From Firmicutes bacterium UBA1702 (lineage in GTDB: Bacteria > Bacillota > Clostridia > Peptostreptococcales > Anaerovoracaceae): DNA of 64,000 nt. Below, one piece after another: positions 17,330 to 27,139 of this stretch. Made by a program: the position numbers and the translations under genes. The first letter of the stretch is position 1; every line of letters begins with the position of its first letter. The DNA lies in the NCBI GenBank assembly GCA_002320005.1, contig DCJK01000023.1:1-64000 (forward strand), written 5' to 3'. The notes under the pieces are model-generated. The model searched no databases. It was not told the origin of the DNA and saw only the letters and a list, made by a program, of their open reading frames with translations.

Positions 17330-17385
17330 CGCTAAATTTAAGCCGCTAAATTTTCGTTTACAACGAAACGTCGCTTTTATGGCGA
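17330..17385 (+). repeat. Direct repeat and two hairpins between hsdS and hsdR
   Basis: CGCTAAATTT is repeated at 17330-17339 and 17344-17353. TTTCGTT/AACGAAA (17352-17368) and GTCGC/GCGAC (about 17370-17385) can each fold. There is no T tract. The cluster could modulate hsdR expression relative to hsdMS, which would delay restriction during entry into a new host; that is inference. Confidence 0.5.
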
Positions 17386-17450
17386 CCAAACAATTAACCT
17401 CTTACGCTATGATATAAATGGAGAAAATACTAAAGCAAAGGAGCGATATT

Positions 17451-20400
17451 ATGCCAGGATTATATACTGAAGCGGATTATGAAAACTCCGTAGTCGAGTT
17501 GTTCCGCAATATGGGCTACAGTTACCTATATGGACCTGATGTAGAGCGTGATTTCTATAATCCTCTTTATGAGGAAGAACTCATCACATCACTTCATCGC
17601 TTGAATCGTTCTCTGCCAGAGGACGCTATTTCCGATGCTCTTTTCAAGCTGAAGAATATTGAGAACGGTGAGCTTGTACAGAAAAATGCCGTGTTTATGG
17701 ACTACCTCCAGAACGGTATTCCTGTGCGTTATTTTGAGAAAGGCGAGGAACGCTCCGCCATCGTCTATCTCGTTGATTACAAGAACCCTGATAACAACTC
17801 CTTTATCGTAGCGAACCAATGGACTTTCATCGAAAACAGCAATAAGCGCCCGGACATTCTTCTTTTTCTGAATGGTATCCCGGTTGTGATGGTTGAGTTG
17901 AAATCTCCTTCCAGAGAAGAAACGGATGCTTCTGACGCATACCGTCAGCTTCGCAACTACATGAAGGAGATTCCTTCCATGTTCATTTGCAATGCCATCT
18001 GCGTTATGAGTGACCAGATGACTTCTAAAGCCGGTACGATTACTTCCGGTGAAGATCGCTTCATGGAATGGAAAACCGTCGATGGCAGCTATGAAAATAC
18101 GCAGTACGCTCAGTTTGATACTTTCTTTGAAGGGATGTTCCAGAAAGAGCGTCTGCTTGACCTGATAAAGAATTTTATCTGCTTCTCTAACGAGGGTGTG
18201 AATACCTTTAAGATTCTGGCCGGCTATCATCAGTATTTCGCCGTAAGAAAAGCAGTTGAGTCTACTAAGAGAGCTACCGTTACCGATGGTAAAGGTGGCG
18301 TGTTCTGGCATACCCAGGGTAGTGGCAAATCTTTGTCGATGGTGTTCTATGCCCATTTGCTTCAGGAAGCATTGGACAGCCCTACTATCGTTGTGCTGAC
18401 CGACCGAAATGATCTGGACGATCAGCTGTTCGGGCAGTTTGCAAAGTGTAAAGACTTCTTACGTCAAGAACCAATGCACGCTCAGAGTAGAGAAAACCTG
18501 CGAGATCTGCTTACCGGTCGTCAGGCTAACGGTATTATCTTTACGACTATGCAGAAGTTTGAAGAATCTCACGAAGCTCTTTCTGAGCGTAGAAATATCG
18601 TTGTCATGGCTGACGAAGCCCACCGTGGTCAGTATGGTTTGACTGAAAGAATTAAAATGACCAAGAACGAAGATGGTGAAGAAATCGCCAAGCGTGTTGT
18701 AGGAACTGCCCGTATTATTCGTAACAGTCTGCCTAACGCTACATACATCGGATTTACTGGAACTCCAATTTCTTCTAAAGACCGCAGCACTCGTGAAGTG
18801 TTCGGTGATTATATTGATATCTATGACATGACTCAGGCTGTTGAAGATGGTGCAACACGTCCTGTTTACTATGAAAGCCGAGTTATCAAACTTAATCTGG
18901 ATGAAGCTACACTGCGGCTGATTGATGCAGAGTATGAAATCATGGCTCATAATGCTGATCCAGATGTTATTGAAAAGAGCAAGCGAACCCTTGGTCAGAT
19001 GGAAGCTGTACTTGGAAATGACAATACAATCAATTCTTTGGTATCTGATATTCTTGACCACTATGAGAATTACCGTGAAGGACTGCTTACAGGTAAGGCT
19101 ATGATCGTGGCTTATTCTCGCCCGATTGCAATGAAAATATATAAGCGTATCTTGGAACTTCGTCCTGCATGGACAGAAAAAGTGGGCATTGTAATGACCG
19201 GCGGTAACAATGACCCTGAAGAATGGCATGATATTATAGGTAACAAGCGTCATAAGGATGAGTTGGCGAAGAAGTTCAAAGACAACAACAGTCCTATGAA
19301 GATTGCTATTGTTGTTGATATGTGGCTTACCGGTTTTGATGTTCCTTCTCTGGCAACTATGTATGTGTACAAGCCTATGAGTGGCTACAATCTGATGCAG
19401 GCTATCGCTCGTGTAAACCGTGTGTTCCGTGACAAGGAAGGTGGACTTGTAGTTGACTACGTGGGCATTGCTGCTGCATTGAAGCAAGCTATGAATGACT
19501 ACACCACTCGTGATAAAAAGAATTATGGCGACACAGATGTTGCCAAGGTCGCATATCCGAAGTTCCTTGAAAAACTCAGTGTATGCCGTGATATGTTCCA
19601 TGGTTTCGACTACACCAAGTTCACAACTGGCACAGATCTGGAAAGAGCAAAGACAATCAGCGGTGCTGTGAACTATATCATTGCCCGTGAAAAAGAACAG
19701 GAAAAAGATGCTTTCATCAAAGAAGCACTTATGCTTCACCAAGCTCTTTCCCTCTGTTCCTCTCTGGTATGTGAAGCTGATCGTTTTGAAGCAGCATTTT
19801 TTGAATCGGTTCGTGTTCTGGTTGTTCGCCTTACGAATGCCGGCACAGGAAAGAAAATTTCTCTGCCGGAGATGAATGCTCGTATTAATGAACTTCTGAA
19901 ACAGAGTATCAAGAGCGATGGTGTTATTAACCTGTTCTCTGATGTTAAGGAAGAATTTTCGCTGTTTGATCCAAAGTTCCTTGAAGAAGTTGGAAAGATG
20001 AAAGAAAAGAACTTGGCTATCGAACTGTTGAAGAAGCTGATTGCTGAGCAGGTGTCTATATATCGAAGAACAAATGTGGTTAAGTCTGAAAAGTTCAGTG
20101 AGATTATGCAGAGAGCTGTAAACGCATATCTGAATGGTATGCTCACGAATGAAGAAGTCATAGCAGAAATGCTGAAACTTGCAAAGCAGCTGGCCGATGC
20201 CCACAAGGAGGGCGAAAAACTTGGCTTGACTGCGGACGAACTTGCTTTCTATGACGCTTTGACTAAACCGCAGGCAATCAAAGACTTCTATGAAAATGAA
20301 GAACTGATTGCTATTACTAAGGAGCTGGCAGAAACACTTCGTAAGAACAAGACTATTGACTGGCAACGCAAAGAAACTGCTCGTGCTAAAATGCGTACTT

Positions 20401-20612
20401 TGATAAAGAGGCTTCTTAAAAAGCACAAATATCCGCCAGAGGGCATGGACGATGCCGTTCAGACCGTGATGACACAGTGTGAACTTTGGACGGATAATAA
20501 TGATATGAGTAGTAATATTGTGTCTATTCAGGAGCATAGACATTTTGTTTATGAGCCGCAGGTAACATATAGCATGGTGGCCGAAGATGCAACACCATAT
20601 GGGAAATCGTAG
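17451..20612 (+). CDS. hsdR: Type I restriction endonuclease/translocase subunit
   Basis: 1053 residues from the ATG at 17451, chosen because AAAGGAG lies 8-14 bases before it; an upstream ATG at 17418 lacks a site. The N-terminal nuclease has D135 and E149-x-K151 (PD-(D/E)xK, in PDILLF and VELKSP). The superfamily 2 motor follows with GSGKS at 290-294, DEAH at 388-391 and a clear FTGTPI motif, then a helical C-terminal domain that docks on HsdM. It cuts unmethylated DNA after translocation. It is separated from hsdS by 123 bases with repeats and is followed 12 bases later by the RloC-like gene. Confidence 0.96.
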   Translation: MPGLYTEADYENSVVELFRNMGYSYLYGPDVERDFYNPLYEEELITSLHRLNRSLPEDAISDALFKLKNIENGELVQKNAVFMDYLQNGIPVRYFEKGEERSAIVYLVDYKNPDNNSFIVANQWTFIENSNKRPDILLFLNGIPVVMVELKSPSREETDASDAYRQLRNYMKEIPSMFICNAICVMSDQMTSKAGTITSGEDRFMEWKTVDGSYENTQYAQFDTFFEGMFQKERLLDLIKNFICFSNEGVNTFKILAGYHQYFAVRKAVESTKRATVTDGKGGVFWHTQGSGKSLSMVFYAHLLQEALDSPTIVVLTDRNDLDDQLFGQFAKCKDFLRQEPMHAQSRENLRDLLTGRQANGIIFTTMQKFEESHEALSERRNIVVMADEAHRGQYGLTERIKMTKNEDGEEIAKRVVGTARIIRNSLPNATYIGFTGTPISSKDRSTREVFGDYIDIYDMTQAVEDGATRPVYYESRVIKLNLDEATLRLIDAEYEIMAHNADPDVIEKSKRTLGQMEAVLGNDNTINSLVSDILDHYENYREGLLTGKAMIVAYSRPIAMKIYKRILELRPAWTEKVGIVMTGGNNDPEEWHDIIGNKRHKDELAKKFKDNNSPMKIAIVVDMWLTGFDVPSLATMYVYKPMSGYNLMQAIARVNRVFRDKEGGLVVDYVGIAAALKQAMNDYTTRDKKNYGDTDVAKVAYPKFLEKLSVCRDMFHGFDYTKFTTGTDLERAKTISGAVNYIIAREKEQEKDAFIKEALMLHQALSLCSSLVCEADRFEAAFFESVRVLVVRLTNAGTGKKISLPEMNARINELLKQSIKSDGVINLFSDVKEEFSLFDPKFLEEVGKMKEKNLAIELLKKLIAEQVSIYRRTNVVKSEKFSEIMQRAVNAYLNGMLTNEEVIAEMLKLAKQLADAHKEGEKLGLTADELAFYDALTKPQAIKDFYENEELIAITKELAETLRKNKTIDWQRKETARAKMRTLIKRLLKKHKYPPEGMDDAVQTVMTQCELWTDNNDMSSNIVSIQEHRHFVYEPQVTYSMVAEDATPYGKS

Positions 20613-20624
20613 TGAGGTAGAAAG

Positions 20625-23027
20625 ATGCTTAAAGATATTACGAAGATAAAAATTACCGGATCTATTTTTGACTCCCAAACAGAGCTTGATTTTTTTAATC
20701 CATATGATGGGACTAAGGAAAAAGTAGTAAAAGCCTGTTTGCTTTATGGAAGAAATGGAACAGGAAAAAGCACTATTGCAAAAGCTTTTCGGAAGTTATC
20801 AGGGGAGTTAATCACATCTGTATCAAATGCAACTGTTTATGATAAAATCAATCAGCCAGCAGCTCTTTCTGCAGAGGAAAAGGAACATATCTTTATTTTT
20901 GATGAAGAGTATGTTGATAAAAATGTTAGATTGCAGCAGGATCATCTTGATACAATTGTGATGTTAGGTGAAGCTGCTGATTTAACGGAAAAGATAGCAC
21001 AAGCAACTTCAGAAAGAAATTTGGCTAAAGATGTATTTGAACGTCAGGATGTGTCGTTTAAAGAGTACAGTGATATAAAAAATGTTAAATCGCCGAAATA
21101 TCACTTAAATCTCATAAGCAATGCTTTGCGTGGAGATGATAACTGGGCAGGTAGAGATAGAGCTATTAATAATAGCAGACAAAATACTGGTGTAAAAGAT
21201 GACACTTACAAAAAGTTTATAAATCTTTCTCCTCAAAAAACAAAATCGGAACTGATCTCAGACTATATGTTAAAAATAAAAGAACTTGAAGACGCAAGAT
21301 CTGGAGCGGCTGCTATAGACAGAAAAGTTCCACAAATAATTGATGGTTATAAAACGTTTGATGATGAAATGTTATTACAGGTTCTTTTAGAAGAAATCGA
21401 AAGACCCGAACTGTCTGAACGTGAAAGAAAACTATTTGCATTGTTACAAGAAGGAAGTTCGGCTGAATTGGCGGAAAGATTGACGTGCTTTTCTTCTGAA
21501 GAAACTTTAGAATGTCCATATTGTTTTCAGCCAGTCACTACAGAATACAAAGAATCTTTGGTGAAAAGCATTGAGAAGGTACTTAGCAAAATAGTTGAAG
21601 AGCATAGAGCTAAATTGTTGGCATTTCGGTTAGAGCCTATTAATTTGGACTTGGAAACCTTCTCTAAATTGGATGGATATCAGCAATGTGTTGATATGAT
21701 TGATAAAATTAATGTTGCAATTGAGCAGTACAATATGTTTATAAAAAGGAAAGTGGACAACCCATACGAAGCAGTAGAGGCGATTAACCATGAAATTAAA
21801 ATTATGGCTAATCAACTTTCCGAAATGTTGATGGTTTTGGAAAAGACAAGAATTGATTACAATTCTTTTACAAAAAGAACTGCTCCTATTGTTGTAGAAT
21901 TAAATCGAATTAATAGTGAGATTGCTTATTATGATGTTGTAAATCTTGTTGCCCAATATGAGAAGCAACAAGAAGAATTTGAAGCTGCAAAAAATACTTG
22001 GATTGATTTGAAAGAAAATTATGCAGCAAAGAGAAAGGCGGTAGAAGATTTAGAAGCCCAGAGAAATAACGTTCACCTTGCTATTGATGCCATTAATGCA
22101 TGCTTGAAATATATTTTCTTTGAAGAAAACAGATTGAAGATTGTATATGATGAAGGTGTGTATAGATTACTTTCTCACGGAAAAAGTGTTAAGCCATGCG
22201 ATGTATCTGTTGGTGAACGTAATATTATTGGCCTAAGTTATTTCTTTACAAGTATTCTTGAGGGAAAAGAAGAAAAAGATGCCTATGCAGAGGAATACTT
22301 ATTAGTTATTGATGATCCAGTATCGAGTTACGATATGGAGAATCGTATAGGAATTCTTTCGTTCTTGAAATATAAATTGAGTATGTTTTTAGAAGGAAAT
22401 ATGGGTACCAAGGCGTTGATAATGACACACGACTTAAAGACGTTATACGATATCCATAATTTACTTGAAGAAATTATAGATGTATGCAAGACAAAAGGGT
22501 ATCCGAACACTCCTAAGTTCACTTGCTTTGAATTGAGCAACAAGATGTTGAAGCAATTTACGTATAAAAAAAGGCAAGAATATACGGAGTTAGTTGAACT
22601 TATTTATAATTATGCCACAGGTCAAGACAGCACTTATGAAGTTGTTATTGGAAATATTATGCGTCAAGTGCTGGAAGCATTTGCTACATTTGAGTACAAG
22701 AAGGGGATTGCAGAGATTTCTAATGATGATCAAATTCTTGCATTATTGCCAGGAGCAGAATATCAATCATATTATAAAAATTTAATGTACAGATTGGTTC
22801 TTCATGGTGGCAGCCATAAAGAAGAGCAAGTGAAGGTAATGAGTGATTTCCATTTCTTTAGCCTGATTTCTGACACGGAAAAGAAACGTACAGCAAAAGA
22901 TATTTTGTGCTTTATCTATTTGTTGAATAAACGTCATTTATTAGAACATTTAAAAAACTGTGGTAATATTGATGCAAATATTACTACTTGGTGCCAGGAT
23001 ATAAAGGCAAGAGCAGCTATCATTTGA
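20625..23027 (+). CDS. rloC: RloC/PrrC-like AAA ATPase, probable anticodon nuclease
   Basis: 800 residues. Walker A GRNGTGKST at 42-50 and a Walker B region VIDDPVSSYD with D563-D564 place it in the AAA_13 ABC-type ATPases. Long coiled-coil arms flank a CPYC pair (C297, C300), a potential zinc hook as described for RloC. Past the ATPase, R680-x-x-x-E684 and a later LHGGSH (H727, H731) resemble the Arg-Glu-His set of PrrC/RloC anticodon nucleases. In known cases the enzyme is held silent by the type I restriction complex and cuts tRNA when phage disables it. It follows hsdR by 12 bases, which fits. The nuclease assignment is likely but not proven. Confidence 0.7.
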   Translation: MLKDITKIKITGSIFDSQTELDFFNPYDGTKEKVVKACLLYGRNGTGKSTIAKAFRKLSGELITSVSNATVYDKINQPAALSAEEKEHIFIFDEEYVDKNVRLQQDHLDTIVMLGEAADLTEKIAQATSERNLAKDVFERQDVSFKEYSDIKNVKSPKYHLNLISNALRGDDNWAGRDRAINNSRQNTGVKDDTYKKFINLSPQKTKSELISDYMLKIKELEDARSGAAAIDRKVPQIIDGYKTFDDEMLLQVLLEEIERPELSERERKLFALLQEGSSAELAERLTCFSSEETLECPYCFQPVTTEYKESLVKSIEKVLSKIVEEHRAKLLAFRLEPINLDLETFSKLDGYQQCVDMIDKINVAIEQYNMFIKRKVDNPYEAVEAINHEIKIMANQLSEMLMVLEKTRIDYNSFTKRTAPIVVELNRINSEIAYYDVVNLVAQYEKQQEEFEAAKNTWIDLKENYAAKRKAVEDLEAQRNNVHLAIDAINACLKYIFFEENRLKIVYDEGVYRLLSHGKSVKPCDVSVGERNIIGLSYFFTSILEGKEEKDAYAEEYLLVIDDPVSSYDMENRIGILSFLKYKLSMFLEGNMGTKALIMTHDLKTLYDIHNLLEEIIDVCKTKGYPNTPKFTCFELSNKMLKQFTYKKRQEYTELVELIYNYATGQDSTYEVVIGNIMRQVLEAFATFEYKKGIAEISNDDQILALLPGAEYQSYYKNLMYRLVLHGGSHKEEQVKVMSDFHFFSLISDTEKKRTAKDILCFIYLLNKRHLLEHLKNCGNIDANITTWCQDIKARAAII

Positions 23028-23550
23028 TTTTAAAAAGGTGGTTGAATGAGTGTGTAAGTGTTAATGGATTTGTTGGAGGGAATCATCCAAGGCATGTGCG
23101 GAACTCCAATCATACCTTGGCAATCTACGGTCCACAAAGATGTTAAGAAGCGACTTATGAGGAAACAACGGTCAGCTCCTAAGTGGATGTCGATAGTTCG
23201 ATTTGTATCAGTCATTCCCTAAAAGTGTGCATCTGCACAAAAATAGAGAATGAAGATTACTTGGCGAATAGACGATCTTGGGAGTGTTGTAGGGACAAGT
23301 GCACCCATTTTACGATTGAAATTTTAGCAATCGTAAAAATTTACGACCGAATTTGTACGTGTTTTCGCATGCGAATTTCTGCCCAATTGTTTAACTCAAA
23401 ACTTTTCATTTTAACTTTTCAAAAATTAAAATGAAACATAAAGGTTAAAAGAAGTGAAGATTAGCTGTTATCGTGATCTATTCAATACTGAAACGAGCGA
23501 AAAAGGAAAATACAGTTGAAAATCAATCGAAAAATCAATCGTAAAAATTT
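23028..23550 (+). other. Repeat-rich non-coding gap before the AlbA_2 gene
   Basis: About 520 bases without a firm gene. A possible 54-codon frame runs from GTG 23058 (ATG 23064) to 23222; its product ends in a basic Lys/Arg stretch and Ile/Val/Pro, and it lacks a good ribosome site. Further on are several palindromes: TTTTACGATTG/CAATCGTAAAA (23308-23338), the 12-base palindrome TTCGCATGCGAA (23364-23375) and TTTCATTTTAA/TTAAAATGAAA (23404-23436). They look like protein-binding or remnant end sequences and not terminators. Confidence 0.55.
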
Positions 23551-23583
23551 ATGATTGATTTTTTGCGTATTTATGCATATAAT
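23530..23583 (+). promoter_or_regulatory. Promoter with overlapping inverted repeat for AlbA_2 gene
   Basis: TTGATT (23555-23560), 17-base spacer, TATAAT (23578-23583). AAAAATCAATC (23530-23540) and GATTGATTTTT (23553-23563) are perfect complements covering the -35, and AATCAATCGA precedes at 23521-23530 as an extra half-site. This fits an operator, possibly autoregulation by the AlbA_2 protein. Confidence 0.6.
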
Positions 23584-23616
23584 ATAATCAATAAACTTGG
23601 AAAGGATACGGTTATT

Positions 23617-24870
23617 ATGCGTGAAACGAGAATATTAGAATTCAAGGAAACGATTACGAATACTTTTTTAAAAACAGTCAGTGCCTTTTCGAATTACGAT
23701 GGTGGAACAATTCTTTTTGGAGTAGATGATGATGGAAATGTGAAAGGTTTGCCGGATGTAAAGCAGGCGTGTCTGGATATCGAAAACAAAATCAATGACA
23801 GTATTTCACCGCAGCCAAACTATACACTTGAAATACAGAATAATGATCAGACGATAAAGCTCACTGTAACCAGTGGTCTTCAGAAACCGTATTTGTATAA
23901 ATCAAAAGCATACAAACGAAATGATACAGCGACGATAGAGGTAGATACTCTGGAATTTACAAGACTTGTATTAGACGGGAAAAATATTAGATTTGAAGAA
24001 TTACCTTGTAAAGATCAGGACCTGTCTTTCGAAGTTTTACAGCGTAAGCTGAAAGAAAGCATTCAGATTGAAACATTTAATCAGGATACTTTGAGAACAT
24101 TGAACTTATATGATAATGTAAATGGTTTTAATAATGCAGCGGGACTTTTGGCGGATAAAAATCATTTTCCAGGAATTGATATTGTTAAGTTCGGAGAAAA
24201 CATCAGCATTATTCAAAAGAGAACAACTGTTGAAAATATATCCATTTTGGATGCGTATGAAAAGGCACTTGCTGTATACAGAGACTATTATCAGTATGAA
24301 GTAATACAGGGTGCTGATAGAAAGAAGATGGAAAAAATACCGGAAGCAGCTTTCAGAGAAGCAATTGCAAATGCTCTGATTCATAGGGTATGGGATGTGG
24401 ATTCACACATCAGAGTTTCCATGTTTGATGACAGAATAGAAGTTGTATCTCCAGGTGGATTGCCCTCCGGAATAACAGCAGAAGAATATTTGTCAGGCAA
24501 ACTTTCTGTTTTAAGAAATAGAAATCTTGCTAACGTTTTTTACAGATTAGGATTTGTCGAGATATTTGGAACAGGAATTACAAGAATAAAACAACTGTAT
24601 GCAGAAGGTCTGATGAAACCGGACTTTGAAGTATCAGAGAATTCTATAAAAATTGTGCTTCCGTTGTTTGAAAAGGATGTTAATTTAACCGAAGACGAAA
24701 AAGTGATTTATAAACTCTTAAGTAAGACTATGTTGAAACCAATAAGTGAAATTGCACCATATATACCTTTTGGCAAATCAAAGACAACGAAGTTGCTGAA
24801 AGATATGGGCGAAAAAGGTGTGATTGCAATTGAGGGAAAAGGCAGAGGTACGAAATATATAATTAAGTAA
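23617..24870 (+). CDS. AlbA_2 (Schlafen-type) DNA-binding ATPase-like regulator
   Basis: 417 residues from the ATG at 23617 (GGAAAGGA ahead; the longer frame begins inside the promoter). The N-terminal AlbA_2 domain is clear: LEFKETITNTFLKTVSAFSN followed by GGTILFGVDDDGNVKG. The middle matches the RecG-like HATPase_c_4 region (EAAFREAIANALIHR and VVSPGGLPSG), and a C-terminal winged helix (KPISEIAPYIPFGKSKTTK) closes it. Proteins of this family are usually described as putative transcriptional regulators, and some are tied to defence. A monocistronic layout with an operator-like promoter suggests autoregulation. Confidence 0.85.
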   Translation: MRETRILEFKETITNTFLKTVSAFSNYDGGTILFGVDDDGNVKGLPDVKQACLDIENKINDSISPQPNYTLEIQNNDQTIKLTVTSGLQKPYLYKSKAYKRNDTATIEVDTLEFTRLVLDGKNIRFEELPCKDQDLSFEVLQRKLKESIQIETFNQDTLRTLNLYDNVNGFNNAAGLLADKNHFPGIDIVKFGENISIIQKRTTVENISILDAYEKALAVYRDYYQYEVIQGADRKKMEKIPEAAFREAIANALIHRVWDVDSHIRVSMFDDRIEVVSPGGLPSGITAEEYLSGKLSVLRNRNLANVFYRLGFVEIFGTGITRIKQLYAEGLMKPDFEVSENSIKIVLPLFEKDVNLTEDEKVIYKLLSKTMLKPISEIAPYIPFGKSKTTKLLKDMGEKGVIAIEGKGRGTKYIIK

Positions 24871-24920
24871 TTGAGGATATAGAGAATTCTGAATTTACAA
24901 GAGAGGAAGTGAGTTGTAAA

Positions 24921-26558
24921 GTGATTAAGTCAGAAGATTTAACTTTTCCGAAGATTAAAGAAAAAATAAATAAAGCAGGAAATTTGTTTTATCAGTATAG
25001 AGCTTGTCGAAGAGATGCAGCTACTATATACGATATAGAAAATATTCGCCACGGAGTTGTATATGCACGAACACCTTTACAGATGAATGATCCGTTTGAT
25101 TCTATGGTAGGATTTTCTTCTGAAAAAATTTATGATGAATGCATAGATTTAGCACTTGATCAAGCTACGGATTCTTTGGATGAAAATCTTAAATTGGTTA
25201 TCAAATCTCTTTTGAAATACAGACTTATTGGAAAGACAGTAGGGTTTATTGATGCGCTTAATAAACTTAAAAAATACATTTTTGTACAAAGTGTAATAGA
25301 ACATGTTTCTGTTGCAAATATGCCACTGTTTATTATGAAAAACGTAGAAAGGCTTTATAAGAAAAGTCCAGCTGACGTTAAAAGGTATTTTGACAAATCA
25401 ACATTTTTAATCTTTGCAATGCTTATAAAAGACTATAAAAATGTAGATATTGACGAAAAGACATTGGTAGATGCTTTAAACATGGAAGAATCTTTAATAG
25501 CATTAGAGAAAGTAACGGTAGAAGTTCGTGATAAAACATATATTCCGTTCCTTCAGGATTTCCTTTCTAAGTTAACAGTAGTATGCTTTAGTGCAAGTGG
25601 TTGGGATAATCAGTTGATGTGGTCCCATTATGCAAATTCATATTCGGGTATTTGTGTTGAATATGATTTTCAGGAAATGAAAAAGTTTATAGGTTTCATG
25701 TATCCTGTTGAATATTGTGAACAACGTCCAACACTGATGCTCAAAGATTTGGGAATAACTAAATTTGAAACAGATGAAAGTGGTAATTTAAAGACGGAAG
25801 AAGTAGATATGGGAGCTATTTTTTCTTACATGTTGGCCAAAAACAAATGTTGGGCTTATGAGGAAGAATGGAGAATCATCAATACAGGCGAAAAACCTTA
25901 TACTCCGATATTCATTGAAACACCGTTTATTAGATCGATTACCCTTGGACTTAATCTTGATGAAATGTGCAAATGCTTGATTTGGGATATCTGCCAAGAG
26001 AAAGGAATTGAATGTTATCAGCTATCATTAAATCCAGGAGACTATGTTTTAACGAGACAAAAACTTACTTCAGAAGATTTTGTTTTTGATGAAGAGCGAG
26101 AATTGGAATATATTACACTTCTGTCGGAGCACACTGGTGTACTTAGTCAGAAGTGTTCGGAAAATTCTAAAACAGTAGTCGAAGGAATAGCGAACGGAAA
26201 ATTAGAAGTCGATGCGTTGGTAAACTTTTTAACATCTACATTGGATTTCTTGAGCGATGCGTATTTCATGAAGTGTTCTTTTAATCGCTATTGTAGGAAT
26301 AAGAACATTCAAGCCGCAGAAATTCAGGAAAATGCACAGATAGGCACTGCAATAGAACAAATAGATGCGTTTATAATGCAAGCAAAGGCTGGAGCTGAGT
26401 CGATCAACGAAAATTCAGTGAATATGGTATTGGCGAATAAAATGTCAATGCAAAATTATCAAACTGTAAAAGGTTTAACATCGAATATTTTGGAATTGGT
26501 AGATAAGCATGATTCAATGAAATGGTATTTGGATGTAGATGAAGGAAAAGCATTATGA
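24921..26558 (+). CDS. DUF2971 domain protein, possible abortive-infection effector
   Basis: 545 residues from GTG 24921; an earlier in-frame GTG at 24909 sits too close to the GAGAGG site. The family signature is spread over residues about 20-390: LFYQYRACRRD, then TPLQMNDPFDS, then VVCFSASGWDNQLMWSHYA, then GICVEYDF and CWAYEEEWRII. DUF2971 proteins are found in phage-resistance contexts, but their activity is not established. The last 150 residues are helical and unassigned. The gene overlaps an XRE regulator by four bases, a toxin-antitoxin-like arrangement. Confidence 0.75.
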   Translation: MIKSEDLTFPKIKEKINKAGNLFYQYRACRRDAATIYDIENIRHGVVYARTPLQMNDPFDSMVGFSSEKIYDECIDLALDQATDSLDENLKLVIKSLLKYRLIGKTVGFIDALNKLKKYIFVQSVIEHVSVANMPLFIMKNVERLYKKSPADVKRYFDKSTFLIFAMLIKDYKNVDIDEKTLVDALNMEESLIALEKVTVEVRDKTYIPFLQDFLSKLTVVCFSASGWDNQLMWSHYANSYSGICVEYDFQEMKKFIGFMYPVEYCEQRPTLMLKDLGITKFETDESGNLKTEEVDMGAIFSYMLAKNKCWAYEEEWRIINTGEKPYTPIFIETPFIRSITLGLNLDEMCKCLIWDICQEKGIECYQLSLNPGDYVLTRQKLTSEDFVFDEERELEYITLLSEHTGVLSQKCSENSKTVVEGIANGKLEVDALVNFLTSTLDFLSDAYFMKCSFNRYCRNKNIQAAEIQENAQIGTAIEQIDAFIMQAKAGAESINENSVNMVLANKMSMQNYQTVKGLTSNILELVDKHDSMKWYLDVDEGKAL

Positions 26559-26893
26559 GATACGATTTAAAAGAATGTGGAAAGCGTATACAACAGTTCC
26601 GAAAAGAACGAGGGCTTACACAGGAACAACTTGCTGAAAAACTAAATGTCAGTCAAAATACAATCGCCAAGATTGAATCTGGACTGCGCAGGCCATCAAT
26701 TGATTTTCTTCTTGAACTTTCAGAATTTTTCGGAGTATCTACCAATTATCTTGTTTTAGGTATTCATCCAGAGGATATGGGAGGCTCTTTAAATGAGAAA
26801 ATAGATGAAGCAATCACGCAAATCGATAGTACAATAGAAAAGCTCTTAATAAAAAGAGAAGAACTTCTGAAAATGAAAAGTGAATTAGAATAG
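26555..26893 (+). CDS. XRE family regulator paired with the DUF2971 gene
   Basis: 112 residues. A Cro/C1 helix-turn-helix covers residues about 7-65 (RIQQFRKERGLTQEQLAEKLNVSQNTIAKIESG), followed by a charged coiled coil at 78-112. The start overlaps the DUF2971 stop by four bases (ATGA), so the two are translationally coupled. It is probably a repressor or antitoxin for its partner, although here it lies downstream and not upstream as in many toxin-antitoxin pairs. Two terminators follow. Confidence 0.88.
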   Translation: MRYDLKECGKRIQQFRKERGLTQEQLAEKLNVSQNTIAKIESGLRRPSIDFLLELSEFFGVSTNYLVLGIHPEDMGGSLNEKIDEAITQIDSTIEKLLIKREELLKMKSELE

Positions 26894-26904
26894 TAGATTT
26901 TAAA

Positions 26905-26938
26905 ACGCCGGAGTAGCAAAATACTTCGGTGTTTTTTT
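26905..26938 (+). terminator. Terminator after DUF2971-XRE pair
   Basis: ACGCCGGAGTA and TACTTCGGTGT pair (two G-U) over 26905-26932 and run into seven T. Confidence 0.88.
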
Positions 26939-26943
26939 ATAAG

Positions 26944-26997
26944 TCTATGGACTCATAGGGCATGTTTGCAGGGCCCACCAGTCCATAGATTTTTTTG
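26944..26997 (+). terminator. Second hairpin terminator before the transfer region
   Basis: TCTATGGACT (26944-26953) and AGTCCATAGA (26980-26989) form a perfect 10-base-pair stem, with GGGC/GCCC inside the loop, and run into TTTTTTTG. A second terminator 10 bases after the first insulates the mobilization region from cargo transcription. Confidence 0.8.
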
Positions 26998-27139
26998 TTT
27001 CTCAGATTAAAATTTAAAGTGTAGTGAACAGCTTCTACAAAACTTTCAATGACATTGATAGTAACTGTCAATGCAAGGCAATAAAAAACGAGCTGGGAAC
27101 AAGATACAATTTTCTCAAAAGCTGAAACAAGTCAAATTT

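Noticed and set aside
18459..20678. Long open frame (739 codons) on the - strand inside hsdR
   Set aside because: It lies wholly opposite a well-supported hsdR with all motifs, has no recognisable domain and an unlikely composition; it is a shadow of hsdR codon use.
23308..23436. CRISPR-like repeat array
   Set aside because: The palindromes have different sequences and irregular spacing, there is no repeated unit with unique spacers, and no cas genes are present anywhere in the window.
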